From the NCBI GenBank assembly GCA_021776615.1, contig JAJFFO010000006.1, forward strand, positions 1 to 64,000: DNA of 64,000 nt, read 5' to 3'. The DNA is from Robiginitomaculum sp. (lineage in GTDB: Bacteria > Pseudomonadota > Alphaproteobacteria > Caulobacterales > Maricaulaceae). Shown piece by piece: positions 48,231-56,878 of this stretch (position 1 is the first letter of the stretch; each line of letters starts with the position of its first letter). Both the position numbers and the translations under genes were made by a program. The notes under the pieces are model-generated. The model was given only the letters and a program-made list of their open reading frames with translations. It did no database searches and was not told the origin of the DNA.

Positions 48231-49228
48231 CAACACCGCCTGGCAAGCTGGAAGTTTGGACCATTGATGATGGTCGTGCCGGGCTGGCTAATCAAACCCA
48301 GGGGCTGGCGGAAGCCCTTGATCGTTTGATACCGGCAAATATCCACAGCCATGTGGTTAAAAAAAAGCTGATCAGCTTTGGCGTGGCCGGCAGTCCGGCA
48401 CCGGGCATGGACGCGCCGTGGCCGGATATCTGCATTGGCTGCGGGCGGGCCAGTATTGGCTACATGCGCGCCATGCGAAAATGGTCTGGTGGGCGCACTT
48501 TGACGGTGCAATTGCAGGACCCACGCGTTAACCCTTCGGATTTTGATTTGGTGATTCCGCCGCAACATGATGGCTTGCAGGGCGATAATGTTTTTCCGAT
48601 TCTGGGGGCGCCGGTGCGGGTGACGCCAGAAGTATTGCAAGACGCGCAAAAACAGTTCGCCGACAAGATGGTGCGGTTTCCGGGGCCACGGCTGGCCGTG
48701 GTTTTGGGCGGAAATTCCCGCCACCATAAATTTACCAAAAAGGGTAGTAAGCGCTTGGTTAAATCCCTGCAGGGTCTGCTCGGTAATCAGGTGTCCTTGC
48801 TGATCACCACCTCGCGCCGCACGCCAAAATTCGTGATTAAAGCCCTGCGCCGCCAGTACGGGAAAAAAGATCATGTGTGGTTGTGGGATAATGAAAAAAC
48901 CGATGGCCCCAACCCGTATTTTGCCTTTTTGCAAGCCGCTAACGCGGTATTGGTGACTAATGATTCGACCAATATGCTGACCGAAGCGGCCAGCACCGGT
49001 AAGCCTATTTTGCTATTCTCGCTTAAAGGCAAGGACGCCAAATTTGAGAAGCTTTACGACGCTTTGGCGGGTAAAGGTCTAGCGCGCCCCTTTACCGGCA
49101 GTCTGGCCACGTGGCCAGTAGAGGGTTTGGACGAGACCGGCCGCGCTGCCAAAGAAGTTGTCCGCCGCCTCTATAAGCGCTGGCAGGACGATGGCCGCAC
49201 CAAAACCAACCAAGAGGGTGGCGGATAA
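48227..49228 (+). CDS. Mitochondrial-fission ELM1-like family protein
   Basis: A 333-residue protein of the ELM1/DUF1022 family. [20 protein letters not shown] is its N-terminal hallmark, and [13 protein letters not shown] and [20 protein letters not shown] are the conserved glycosyltransferase-like Rossmann segments. Plant ELM1 recruits a fission dynamin, while the bacterial function is unknown, perhaps in envelope glycosylation. It begins with GTG in a GTGA overlap with greA. Confidence 0.9.
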   Translation: MTTPPGKLEVWTIDDGRAGLANQTQGLAEALDRLIPANIHSHVVKKKLISFGVAGSPAPGMDAPWPDICIGCGRASIGYMRAMRKWSGGRTLTVQLQDPRVNPSDFDLVIPPQHDGLQGDNVFPILGAPVRVTPEVLQDAQKQFADKMVRFPGPRLAVVLGGNSRHHKFTKKGSKRLVKSLQGLLGNQVSLLITTSRRTPKFVIKALRRQYGKKDHVWLWDNEKTDGPNPYFAFLQAANAVLVTNDSTNMLTEAASTGKPILLFSLKGKDAKFEKLYDALAGKGLARPFTGSLATWPVEGLDETGRAAKEVVRRLYKRWQDDGRTKTNQEGGG

Positions 49229-49325
49229 ACTTAACTTGAAAGCCAAGCTCTTGCCCATCCTCGCATAGCTCCCTAAATCATCATCGGCAATCGTTTGCTT
49301 AATTGTGTTTTGAATGGAAATTGTA

Positions 49326-50276
49326 ATGTCTTCAGTGCCCCAAACTCCGGCCCATATCCGCGTGGCGATTATTGGTTCTGGCGCGGCCGGTTATACCGCC
49401 GCTATTTATGCCGCCCGCGCCATGCTGGAGCCGGTGGTGTTTGCCGGATTGCAACCCGGCGGCCAGCTTACCATCACCAGTGAGGTAGAAAATTATCCGG
49501 GGTTTGCCGAACAAATTCAGGGCCCATGGCTGATGGAACAAATGCGCGACCAAGCCCTGGCTATGCAAACGCGCATTGTCGAAGACACCATTGTTAAGGC
49601 CGAATTGGGCCAACGCCCCTTCACCCTGCATACGGATGGCGGTCAGGTGTATACGGCGGACGCCGTGATTATTGCCACCGGGGCGCAGGCCATGTGGCTG
49701 GGCCTGCCGTCTGAAGAAAAATTTCAGGGCTTTGGGGTTTCGGCATGTGCCACCTGCGATGGGTTTTTCTATCGCGGTAAAGAAGTGGCGGTCATTGGCG
49801 GCGGCAATACGGCAGTTGAGGAGGCGTTATTTTTGACCAATTTTGCCTCAAAAGTTACGTTGGTGCACCGGCGTGACACATTGCGCGCCGAAAAGATTTT
49901 GCAAAACCGTCTGTTCAATAATCCTAAAATTGAAATTCTGTGGGACCATGTACTCGAAGAAGTGTTGGGCGATGAAAACCCACTGGGCGTTACCGGCATG
50001 AGGGTGAAAAACGTCAAAACCGATGAAGTCGCAGAGCGCAAGCTGGACGGCGTGTTTATTGCCATCGGCCATAAACCGGAAACTTCGCTTTTTGAAGGGC
50101 AGTTGGAAATGAAACAGGGTGGCTATCTGGTGACCGCACCGGATTCGACCGCCACCGCCACCCCCGGTGTCTATGCCGCCGGCGACGTTACCGATGATAA
50201 ATACCGCCAGGCCGTCACCGCCGCCGGCATGGGGTGTATGGCCGCTCTGGAGGCAGAACACTTTTTGGCAGATTAA
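49326..50276 (+). CDS. trxB: Thioredoxin-disulfide reductase
   Basis: A 316-residue NADPH-dependent flavoprotein that reduces thioredoxin. FAD binding is at VAIIGSGAAGYTAAIYAARA, the redox-active pair is CATC in FGVSACATCDGFFYRG, and NADPH binding is at VAVIGGGNTAVEEALFL. The C-terminal GVYAAGDVTDDKYRQAVTAA is the second FAD motif. ATG at 49326 fits family length; an in-frame ATG twelve bases earlier is possible. Confidence 0.97.
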   Translation: MSSVPQTPAHIRVAIIGSGAAGYTAAIYAARAMLEPVVFAGLQPGGQLTITSEVENYPGFAEQIQGPWLMEQMRDQALAMQTRIVEDTIVKAELGQRPFTLHTDGGQVYTADAVIIATGAQAMWLGLPSEEKFQGFGVSACATCDGFFYRGKEVAVIGGGNTAVEEALFLTNFASKVTLVHRRDTLRAEKILQNRLFNNPKIEILWDHVLEEVLGDENPLGVTGMRVKNVKTDEVAERKLDGVFIAIGHKPETSLFEGQLEMKQGGYLVTAPDSTATATPGVYAAGDVTDDKYRQAVTAAGMGCMAALEAEHFLAD

Positions 50277-50435
50277 TCGCTGAACGGGAGCGGATGTTCA
50301 GACCACTCTTCGTTTTGTCTTGGTAATGATTATAATTATGGCTACAAAGCCGAAACTGCCATGCTATACTCAACTGGTTTAAAGGGCGGCAAGCTTCGCC
50401 TTTGATTTGTCTTAAATCGAATATACTGCATATGC

Positions 50436-51170
50436 ATGGCTGTATCTAAAAATACCAGATGGTTAAAAATAGCGCCTTTAATTATGGGACTGGCGCTTGC
50501 CGCCCTGGTTTCTGCCTGCCTCAATCTTGATCTTGGTACGATATTCTCCCTAAAGCGCATGGACCCCTATGCGATTGATTTGGTGAACAGTCGCGCCGCG
50601 GTTTTCTTACCTGCCGATTTGGAGCCTGGCGAACATGTGAATGTTACCATCAAAATTAAGCAGGCCGGGCGGTTTTTGGCCGAGGAAAAGTTTGCGCTGG
50701 AGGTTGTCGGCGAGGGCGAGGACTTGAGCGGTATTAAGCTGCCAAGCGTCCCGGGCCGACCCTATGTTATCCGTTTGGCGGCAAAGGATGCGGCGCGCGC
50801 CGTAGATTTGCAGACCCGCTTGGGCAAGTTGGACAAAAACCATAAATGGATAGAGCCGGAAGAAGATACGGTCGGCACCGTGCAAGAAGAAGCACCGCAA
50901 AGCGACGGTGTGGATTGGCCCTCAAATGCGGACGAGCCGGTAAATGGTGATGTGTCCCTGTCATGGGATGTAAAGCCGACCGCCGAGGCTCGCGACCGGG
51001 TGTGCGCCAAGCCTAAAAAATACAAATTCTGGGCCTGGGTGAAGGTCAATGACTATCCGGCCTTTCGGCGCGTGGTCCACGGCCTTTCGCTTAAACGTCT
51101 GTTTGGCAAAGAAGGCGTAGCGAGTATGTGCGAGATCGACGCCGCCGCCGAAGCGGATATTGCGGCCTAA
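50436..51170 (+). CDS. Lipoprotein of unknown function
   Basis: A 244-residue protein with lipobox LVSA-C28. A beta-rich part (about 60-125, HVNVTIKIKQAG and FALEVVGEGEDL) precedes an acidic, proline-containing linker (140-165) and a C-terminal portion with YKFWAWVKVNDYPAFRRVVH. I do not recognise the family. Its stop TAA overlaps the TAG of fau on the other strand by three bases (shared CTAA), so the genes meet tail to tail. No clear ribosome site precedes the ATG. Confidence 0.7.
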   Translation: MAVSKNTRWLKIAPLIMGLALAALVSACLNLDLGTIFSLKRMDPYAIDLVNSRAAVFLPADLEPGEHVNVTIKIKQAGRFLAEEKFALEVVGEGEDLSGIKLPSVPGRPYVIRLAAKDAARAVDLQTRLGKLDKNHKWIEPEEDTVGTVQEEAPQSDGVDWPSNADEPVNGDVSLSWDVKPTAEARDRVCAKPKKYKFWAWVKVNDYPAFRRVVHGLSLKRLFGKEGVASMCEIDAAAEADIAA

Positions 51171-51760
51171 GGCGTTTTGCCGGTTACGCTCATCGCGCCG
51201 GTTTCGGTCAATACCCAATCCAAGCTTTGATCGCCGCCATCGGTCGGCACTTTGTCGAGTTGTTGCGCAGCATAACCAAGGCCGACCGCGCATACATGCG
51301 GGTTGGCCGCGCGCATGGCTTTGAGCGTGCGATCATAATATCCACCGCCATAGCCAAGGCGGCGACCTTTTTTATCAAATGCCAATAGTGGCAGTAAAAC
51401 GATTTCCGGCGTCACTGGCAAAGCGGTTTCCAATGGCTCTTCAACATCAAAATTGCCGAAATTCAATTCATCGCCGGGGGTCCATGCACGAAACATGAGT
51501 GGCTTTTTGTCTTCTTGCATAACCGGCAAGCAAAGCTGCGCACCGCGCGATTTTAATTTTTCCATCAATGCGGTTGGATCAATTTCGCTTTGTATTGGTC
51601 GGTAGCCGGCAATAACCAGCCCTGGCCGGGTTAGCAATTCCGCAGGAAAACGAGCGGAAAGCTGGGTGCCGGAGCGTGGGTAAAGCGATTGCAAGGTTAC
51701 CCGTTTGCGCTTCATACGCGCCCGCAGTTCAGATTTTTCGTTGGTGTTAAAGAAAGACAT
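51167..51760 (-). CDS. fau: 5-formyltetrahydrofolate cyclo-ligase
   Basis: A 197-residue enzyme that converts 5-formyl-THF to 5,10-methenyl-THF with ATP. The C-terminal LLPLLAFDKKGRRLGYGGGY, then YDRTLK, is the family signature, with the ATP-binding YGGGYYD. GGAG nine bases ahead supports the ATG at 51760; upstream the frame runs through the non-coding spacer. It is separated from zapA by a 240-base spacer with a candidate 6S RNA, the classic zapA-ssrS-fau order. Confidence 0.93.
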   Translation of the reverse strand: MSFFNTNEKSELRARMKRKRVTLQSLYPRSGTQLSARFPAELLTRPGLVIAGYRPIQSEIDPTALMEKLKSRGAQLCLPVMQEDKKPLMFRAWTPGDELNFGNFDVEEPLETALPVTPEIVLLPLLAFDKKGRRLGYGGGYYDRTLKAMRAANPHVCAVGLGYAAQQLDKVPTDGGDQSLDWVLTETGAMSVTGKTP

Positions 51761-51786
51761 ATTTGGCGGCTCCACAAACACCGTTG

Positions 51787-51950
51787 GGGCATAAATGCCC
51801 TGATGACCCGAAAAGTACAGGTGGGCGCAGCATAAAAGAGACCACGATCTCAATCAGGGGCCGCTCCCTCAGGAGACAATACGGTCGCCGGGATTTGACC
51901 CCTGACGCATGCCGCAGATACCGCCTGCAGTAACTTAGGCTGGATGCATA
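51787..51950 (-). ncRNA. ssrS: Candidate 6S RNA between zapA and fau
   Basis: The zapA-fau spacer is where 6S RNA lies in most proteobacteria. Read on the minus strand, an open-complex-like fold is possible. A closing stem pairs CAGGCGG (51927-51921) with CCACCTG (51824-51818, one mismatch). A large internal bubble follows, with a GAGA/TCTC hairpin (51851-51838) on its 3' side. A distal stem pairs GTCAGGGG (51906-51899) with CCCCTGAT (51860-51853). GGGCAT-AA-ATGCCC at 51787-51800 lies just downstream. Ends are approximate, and the call rests on synteny plus a hand-drawn fold. Confidence 0.45.
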
Positions 51951-52000
51951 GAGATTTGGAGGGGGAAAAGCAAAAAGAATCATAGAATAACTGCAAAAAA

Positions 52001-52369
52001 TCAGCGGTTTGCTTCCGTGCCCAGTTGTTTTGCAAGAGTTTCAACCCTTTTAGCGGCCTGATTTAAAGCTTTTGCCGCTGCCTTGATGGTTTTTTCTCCG
52101 GCCCGTTGGTCCTCTGCGCCATCGGCTTCCAACGCCGCAATCCTGGTTTTTGCCGCTTCGCTGGCCTTTTCTGATTCGCGTAATTTATCGCCAAGCACCA
52201 AAGCAGCCATTAAAAACAATCGCAAATCGCCAATCTGACCAACTTGACCGGCAAGTTCGGTAACGTGTTTGCTGAATTGCTCACCCAGTGCCGCCACCGC
52301 CTGTTCCTGACCGTCCTCGCAGCCAATGGCAAAAGCGCGCCCATTCACATTGATTGAAACCTTACCCAT
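52001..52369 (-). CDS. zapA: Cell division protein ZapA
   Basis: A 122-residue protein that binds and bundles FtsZ. The N-terminal VSINVNGRAFAIGCEDGQEQ is the ZapA beta domain. The remainder is a long coiled coil (about 40-118, rich in Ala, Glu and Lys). Its ATG overlaps the stop of the upstream DUF4164 gene (TAATG). Followed by the candidate 6S RNA and fau. Confidence 0.9.
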   Translation of the reverse strand: MGKVSINVNGRAFAIGCEDGQEQAVAALGEQFSKHVTELAGQVGQIGDLRLFLMAALVLGDKLRESEKASEAAKTRIAALEADGAEDQRAGEKTIKAAAKALNQAAKRVETLAKQLGTEANR

Positions 52370-52656
52370 TAAAGTTCTCCAAGGGCGCTGCGCACCTCGG
52401 CAATGGCGGTGTCGAGGGCAATGCCCGCTTCCTCAGCCGCCTGTTTTAAGGTCTCTGCGCGTGCCTGACTGGCGTCAAGCTCCCCGGCCAGCCGGGCGCG
52501 GTCCTCGTCCACTTCGCCGGCCTCTCGCGCGCCTTGCATTTGCCTTAGCAAGTTTGTCGTCCCGGTGTCTAAAAGGTCGAGGGCGGCTTCCAGCCGCGCA
52601 GCGGCATCTTGCAGGTCGGCGGCGGGCGTGTCGGTATCGGTTTTGGAGGCTGCCAT
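52369..52656 (-). CDS. DUF4164 small coiled-coil protein
   Basis: A 95-residue protein, nearly all helical, with heptads from about residue 12 (LQDAAARLEAALDLLD) to 92. Small coiled-coil proteins of this kind (DUF4164) lie directly upstream of zapA in many alphaproteobacteria and may work with ZapA in divisome assembly. The ATG at 52656 is preferred over open codons upstream, which have no plausible protein-like features. Divergent from gap. Confidence 0.8.
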   Translation of the reverse strand: MAASKTDTDTPAADLQDAAARLEAALDLLDTGTTNLLRQMQGAREAGEVDEDRARLAGELDASQARAETLKQAAEEAGIALDTAIAEVRSALGEL

Positions 52657-52855
52657 GGGGTGCGACTCGCGGTTAGTTATCGTGATTATCACATCATTGT
52701 GCCGCACCACATGCCCCCTGCCTAGTCCCCGATGATGCAAGACCGCAAAAGCCTGTCTTACAACTGGACGTGAGGGGCGGTCCACGCTATAGCCCGATCC
52801 ATATTTACCGCCCGCGAAACCGGTTCATGCGGGCATCGTATCTGAGGAGATAGAG

Positions 52856-53863
52856 ATGGCAGTTCGGGTGGCAATCAACGGATTTGGTCGCATTGGTAGA
52901 TTGGTTTTACGCTCTATCATTGAACATGGTCGAACTGACATTGAAGTGGTCGGGATAAACGATCTGGGGCCGGTTAAAACCAATGCGCATTTGCTGAAGT
53001 ATGATTCTGTTCATGGCCGTCTGAAAGCCGACGTGACCACTGATGATGATGACATTTTCGTCAATGGCAAAGCGATCCGCGTCACCGCCGAGCGCGATCC
53101 ATCGAAATTGCCCTGGGCCGAGCTAGACGTAGACGTGGCACTGGAATGCACCGGATTTTTTGCCAGTCGCGATAAGGCTGCCGCGCATTTGCAGGCCGGG
53201 GCTAAACGGGTTCTGGTTTCCGCTCCGGCGGGCGGTGCCGACAAAACCATTGTTTATGGCGTCAACCATGATGTGCTGACCAAGGATGATCTGGTGGTTT
53301 CCAACGCCTCGTGCACCACAAACTGTCTCTCGCCGGTTGCCAAAACCTTGAATGATGCAGTCGGCATTGAGCGCGGCTATATGACTACCATCCACGCGTA
53401 TACCGGCGATCAGCCGACCCTTGACCGTTTGCATAGTGATCTTTATCGCGCCCGCGGTGCCGCACAATCGATGATCCCGACCTCTACCGGCGCTGCCCGT
53501 GCCGTTGGTCTGGTATTGCCTGAACTGGCTGGTAAATTGGATGGTTCGTCCATTCGCGTGCCAACACCAAATGTTTCGTGTGTTGATCTGACTTTTGATG
53601 CCGGCAAAGACACCAGCGTTGATGCTATCAATGCAGCCATCATTGCCGCCTCTGATGGCCCACTAAACGGCGTTATGGGCTATTCCGATGAACCTCTGGT
53701 GTCGATCGATTATAACCATAATGCCAATTCTTCGACCGTCGCTTTGCCGCAGACCCAGGTGATTGATGGCCGCTTTGTGCGGGTGCTAAGTTGGTATGAC
53801 AATGAATGGGGTTTTGCCACGCGCATGTCCGATAGCGCCATTGCTCTGGCAGCGTTCATCTAG
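52856..53863 (+). CDS. gap: Glyceraldehyde-3-phosphate dehydrogenase, type I
   Basis: A 335-residue NAD-dependent glycolytic enzyme. [15 protein letters not shown] is the nucleotide-binding start, [15 protein letters not shown] carries the catalytic C153, and [12 protein letters not shown] is the C-terminal signature. GAGGAGA before the ATG is a strong ribosome site. It is first in the gap-pgk-fba run, with 26 bases to pgk. Confidence 0.98.
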   Translation: MAVRVAINGFGRIGRLVLRSIIEHGRTDIEVVGINDLGPVKTNAHLLKYDSVHGRLKADVTTDDDDIFVNGKAIRVTAERDPSKLPWAELDVDVALECTGFFASRDKAAAHLQAGAKRVLVSAPAGGADKTIVYGVNHDVLTKDDLVVSNASCTTNCLSPVAKTLNDAVGIERGYMTTIHAYTGDQPTLDRLHSDLYRARGAAQSMIPTSTGAARAVGLVLPELAGKLDGSSIRVPTPNVSCVDLTFDAGKDTSVDAINAAIIAASDGPLNGVMGYSDEPLVSIDYNHNANSSTVALPQTQVIDGRFVRVLSWYDNEWGFATRMSDSAIALAAFI

Positions 53864-53889
53864 CGCCAACCCTGCCCGAGGAGGACGCC

Positions 53890-55080
53890 ATGGCTTTTCG
53901 CAGACTGGAAGATGCAGATGTGAGCGGGGCCCGCGTCCTTGTCCGGGTAGATTTTAATGTGCCGATGAAGGATGGGATTGTCAGCGATGGCACCCGTCTT
54001 AAAGCCGCATTGCCAACCATAAATGCCCTGCACAAACGTGGTGCGAAAACCATACTGCTTTCGCATTTCGGCCGTCCAAAGGGTAAGCGCGAGCCCGGCA
54101 TGAGCCTCGGCGCGGTGATGCAGGCATTATCGGTCTTGCTGGATACAAAAGTGCACTTTGCCGATAATTGCATTGGCGACCGTGCCCGTTTTGCCATTGA
54201 CGCCATGAAAGATGGCGAAGTGCTGTTGCTGGAAAATACCAGATTTCATCCGGGTGAAGAAAGCAATGACCCGGCTTTGGCACGCCAGATGGCAGCGCTT
54301 GGTGATATTTTTGTCAATGACGCATTTTCCGCCGCCCACCGCGCCCATGCCTCGACGACGGGCATTGCTGCTTTGCTGCCTGCATTTGCGGGCAAGGCCA
54401 TGGAACGCGAATTGGACCATTTGGAAAAAGCGCTTGGCAATCCGCAACACCCGGTGTTGGCGGTTATTGGCGGCGCCAAAGTTTCGACCAAAATTGCATT
54501 GATGGAAAATCTGGTCAGCAAGGTGGACATGCTGTGTGTTGGCGGCGGCATGGCCAATACGTTTTTACATGCCTTGGGTAAGCCGGTTGGCACCAGCCTT
54601 TGCGAGAAGGATTACGCGCCCACCGCGTTAGCGATCATTAGCGCCGCCACCAAAAATGATTGTGCGCTTTTGTTGCCCAGTGATGTGGTGGTGGCAAAAG
54701 CATTCGCCGCCAATACGCCCAGCCAAATCGTCGGCCTTGACGCCGTTGCCGATGACGACATGATTTTGGATGCCGGGCCAAAAACCGTGGCCGCTTTAAT
54801 CGCAGCCATGGACCATGCCAAAACGGTGATTTGGAACGGGCCGCTGGGTGCTATTGAATTGCCGCCATTCGATAGGGCGACCAATGAGGCCGCAAAAGCT
54901 TGCGCGGAACGCACCCGCGCCGGTAAATTTATTTCGGTTGCCGGTGGCGGTGACACAGTTTCGGCGCTAAACAAATCTGGCGCGGCGCAAGACTTTACCT
55001 TTATCTCAACTGCAGGCGGGGCTTTCCTTGAATGGATGGAAGGCAAGGCGCTGCCGGGCGTTGAGGCTTTGAAAATTTAA
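53890..55080 (+). CDS. pgk: Phosphoglycerate kinase
   Basis: A 396-residue two-domain glycolytic kinase. [12 protein letters not shown] is the substrate-binding start, [15 protein letters not shown] follows, then [14 protein letters not shown], and the C-terminal [17 protein letters not shown] and [17 protein letters not shown] bind nucleotide. GAGGAGGA lies before the ATG. Co-transcribed with gap and followed 17 bases later by the aldolase gene. Confidence 0.98.
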   Translation: MAFRRLEDADVSGARVLVRVDFNVPMKDGIVSDGTRLKAALPTINALHKRGAKTILLSHFGRPKGKREPGMSLGAVMQALSVLLDTKVHFADNCIGDRARFAIDAMKDGEVLLLENTRFHPGEESNDPALARQMAALGDIFVNDAFSAAHRAHASTTGIAALLPAFAGKAMERELDHLEKALGNPQHPVLAVIGGAKVSTKIALMENLVSKVDMLCVGGGMANTFLHALGKPVGTSLCEKDYAPTALAIISAATKNDCALLLPSDVVVAKAFAANTPSQIVGLDAVADDDMILDAGPKTVAALIAAMDHAKTVIWNGPLGAIELPPFDRATNEAAKACAERTRAGKFISVAGGGDTVSALNKSGAAQDFTFISTAGGAFLEWMEGKALPGVEALKI

Positions 55081-55097
55081 AAATCGGGGATTTTTTT

Positions 55098-56114
55098 ATG
55101 AATATTGACCAGCTTTGCGATACCGCCAATGCGATGGTGCAAAAAGGTAAGGGCATATTGGCCGCCGACGAATCTACCGGCACCATAAAAAAACGCTTTG
55201 ATGGCATTGGCGTCGAGTCGACCGCCGATAATCGCCGCGATTGGCGCGAAATGTTGTTCCGGACCGAACCGGCAATGCAAGAGGCGATTTCCGGCGTTAT
55301 TTTGTATGATGAAACCTTGCGCCAAAGCGCTGTGGACGGCACGCCTTTGGTCGAGCTCATCCGCCGCGCCGGTGCCGTACCAGGCATTAAAGTAGACATG
55401 GGCGCGCAGGGCATGGCCGGTTTTTCCGGCGAGAAAGTAACCGCCGGGCTGGACGGGCTGCGCAATCGTATGCACGAATATTATGACCTTGGGGCGCGTT
55501 TTGCCAAATGGCGCGCGGTCATTGAGATTGATGCTCACCGCCCATCGGCGGCCTGCGTAACCGCCAATTGCCATGCTTTGGCGCGCTACGCCGCCATTTG
55601 TCAGGAAGCCAATATTGTGCCGATTGTCGAACCGGAAGTGTTGATGGATGGTGCCCACGATATTAATCGCTGCGCCGAAGTGACCGAATGGACATTGAAA
55701 CATTTGTACATGGAATTATTCATGCACGGCGTAGTGCTGGAAGGCAGCGTATTGAAACCTAATATGGTCCTTTCTGGCAAAAAGTGCGCCACGCAGGCCG
55801 GTGTTGAAGAAGTGGCGGCGGCGACAGTGAAATGCCTCAAGGCTAGTGTGCCGGGTGCCGTGCCCGGCATCGCATTTTTGTCTGGTGGACAGTCCGACAT
55901 TGACGCCACGGCGCATTTGAACGCCATGAATGCCTCTGGTGAATTGCCATGGAATCTCACTTTTTCTTATGGCCGCGCTTTGCAAGCCGCACCTTTGGCG
56001 GCGTGGAGCGGTAAGCCGGAAAACCATGATGCATGCCAGGCAAGCTTTAATCATCGTGCTAGTATGAATAGTCTGGCCACGTTGGGGCAATGGAGTGCCC
56101 AAAAAGAGGGTTGA
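55098..56114 (+). CDS. fba: Class I fructose-bisphosphate aldolase
   Basis: A 338-residue Schiff-base aldolase. GKGILAADESTGTIKKRFDG at the start and LEGSVLKPNMVLSGK with the Schiff-base lysine K220 place it in the class I (animal-type) group, not the zinc class II common in bacteria. SGGQSDIDATAHLNAMN and LTFSYGRALQ are also conserved. Third in the glycolytic run. A weak ACCCG-CTT-CGGGT hairpin at 56120-56132 follows its stop. Confidence 0.95.
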   Translation: MNIDQLCDTANAMVQKGKGILAADESTGTIKKRFDGIGVESTADNRRDWREMLFRTEPAMQEAISGVILYDETLRQSAVDGTPLVELIRRAGAVPGIKVDMGAQGMAGFSGEKVTAGLDGLRNRMHEYYDLGARFAKWRAVIEIDAHRPSAACVTANCHALARYAAICQEANIVPIVEPEVLMDGAHDINRCAEVTEWTLKHLYMELFMHGVVLEGSVLKPNMVLSGKKCATQAGVEEVAAATVKCLKASVPGAVPGIAFLSGGQSDIDATAHLNAMNASGELPWNLTFSYGRALQAAPLAAWSGKPENHDACQASFNHRASMNSLATLGQWSAQKEG

Positions 56115-56236
56115 AGCTGACCCGCTTCGGGTTGTGAGTTGCTGTTTGTACAAGCCTGAATAGAGTTTAACTTTCCATTTGCTGATCCTTACCGCAAAAT
56201 AAGCAGTATATAAAATCATAGGAACTAAAGGGGTAT

Positions 56237-56803
56237 ATGACCATGTTGAAAAACTTGATGGTGGCGTTAAGCGCTTTTGCGCTTATGGCGTTGGCAGTTC
56301 AAAGTCAGGCACAGGAAAATGGCGAGTCGGCGAAAACCGAAGCCATGGCCAAACCGGCAAACCCCGAAGATGTAGCCAGTGTCGAAGCGATCATTGAAGC
56401 CGTCTATGATGTAATTTCCGGCCCGGCGGGTCCGCGCGATTGGGCCCGTATGCGCTCGCTATTTATTGCCGAACCGCGCATGGCCGTGCGCAATCCAAAC
56501 GCGCCCAACGGTATTCGAGTGTTCACGCTGGATGATTATATAAAAAATTCCGGGGCATATTTTTTGGAAAACGGGTTTTTCGAAACCGGTATTCATAACG
56601 AAATCGCGCTGTATGATAGCATCGCCCATGTGTTCAGCACCTATGAATCGCGCCGCGAAGCCGACGCGGAACCGTTTGCGCGCGGCATTAACTCGATCCA
56701 GCTTTTACACCATGATGATCGCTGGTGGGTGGTTAGTATTTATTGGCAGCAAGAATCCGAAGATGCGCCAATTCCAGCACAGTTTTTACCCAAAGCTGAA
56801 TAA
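56237..56803 (+). CDS. Exported SnoaL/NTF2-like protein
   Basis: A 188-residue protein with a signal peptide (residues 1 to about 25, ending QSQAQ). The mature part has an alpha/beta cone fold pattern: VASVEAIIEAVYDVISGPAG, WARMRSLFIAEPRM, DYIKNSGAYFLENGFFETGI and LLHHDDRWWVVSIYWQQES. Similar secreted proteins are annotated as nuclear transport factor 2 family; their ligands are unknown. AAAGGGG precedes two nearby ATGs (56237 and 56243). Confidence 0.8.
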   Translation: MTMLKNLMVALSAFALMALAVQSQAQENGESAKTEAMAKPANPEDVASVEAIIEAVYDVISGPAGPRDWARMRSLFIAEPRMAVRNPNAPNGIRVFTLDDYIKNSGAYFLENGFFETGIHNEIALYDSIAHVFSTYESRREADAEPFARGINSIQLLHHDDRWWVVSIYWQQESEDAPIPAQFLPKAE

Positions 56804-56822
56804 TTTCCGCCTACCCATTCAT

Positions 56823-56857
56823 CCTCTACCTGCGGGAGAGGGTCGAGGTGAGGGGCT
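56823..56857. repeat. Palindromic intergenic repeat
   Basis: CCTCTACCTGCGGGAGAGGG followed by GGTGAGGGG, an imperfect hairpin of the same family as 32638-32670. It lies between two convergent genes. Confidence 0.6.
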
Positions 56858-56878
56858 TAAATGCATTGAGCTTGATGC

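Noticed and set aside
51885-51910. tRNA-like TCAAATCCC arm on the minus strand in the zapA-fau spacer
   Set aside because: No acceptor, D or anticodon stems can be formed around it; it fits better as part of the candidate 6S RNA.
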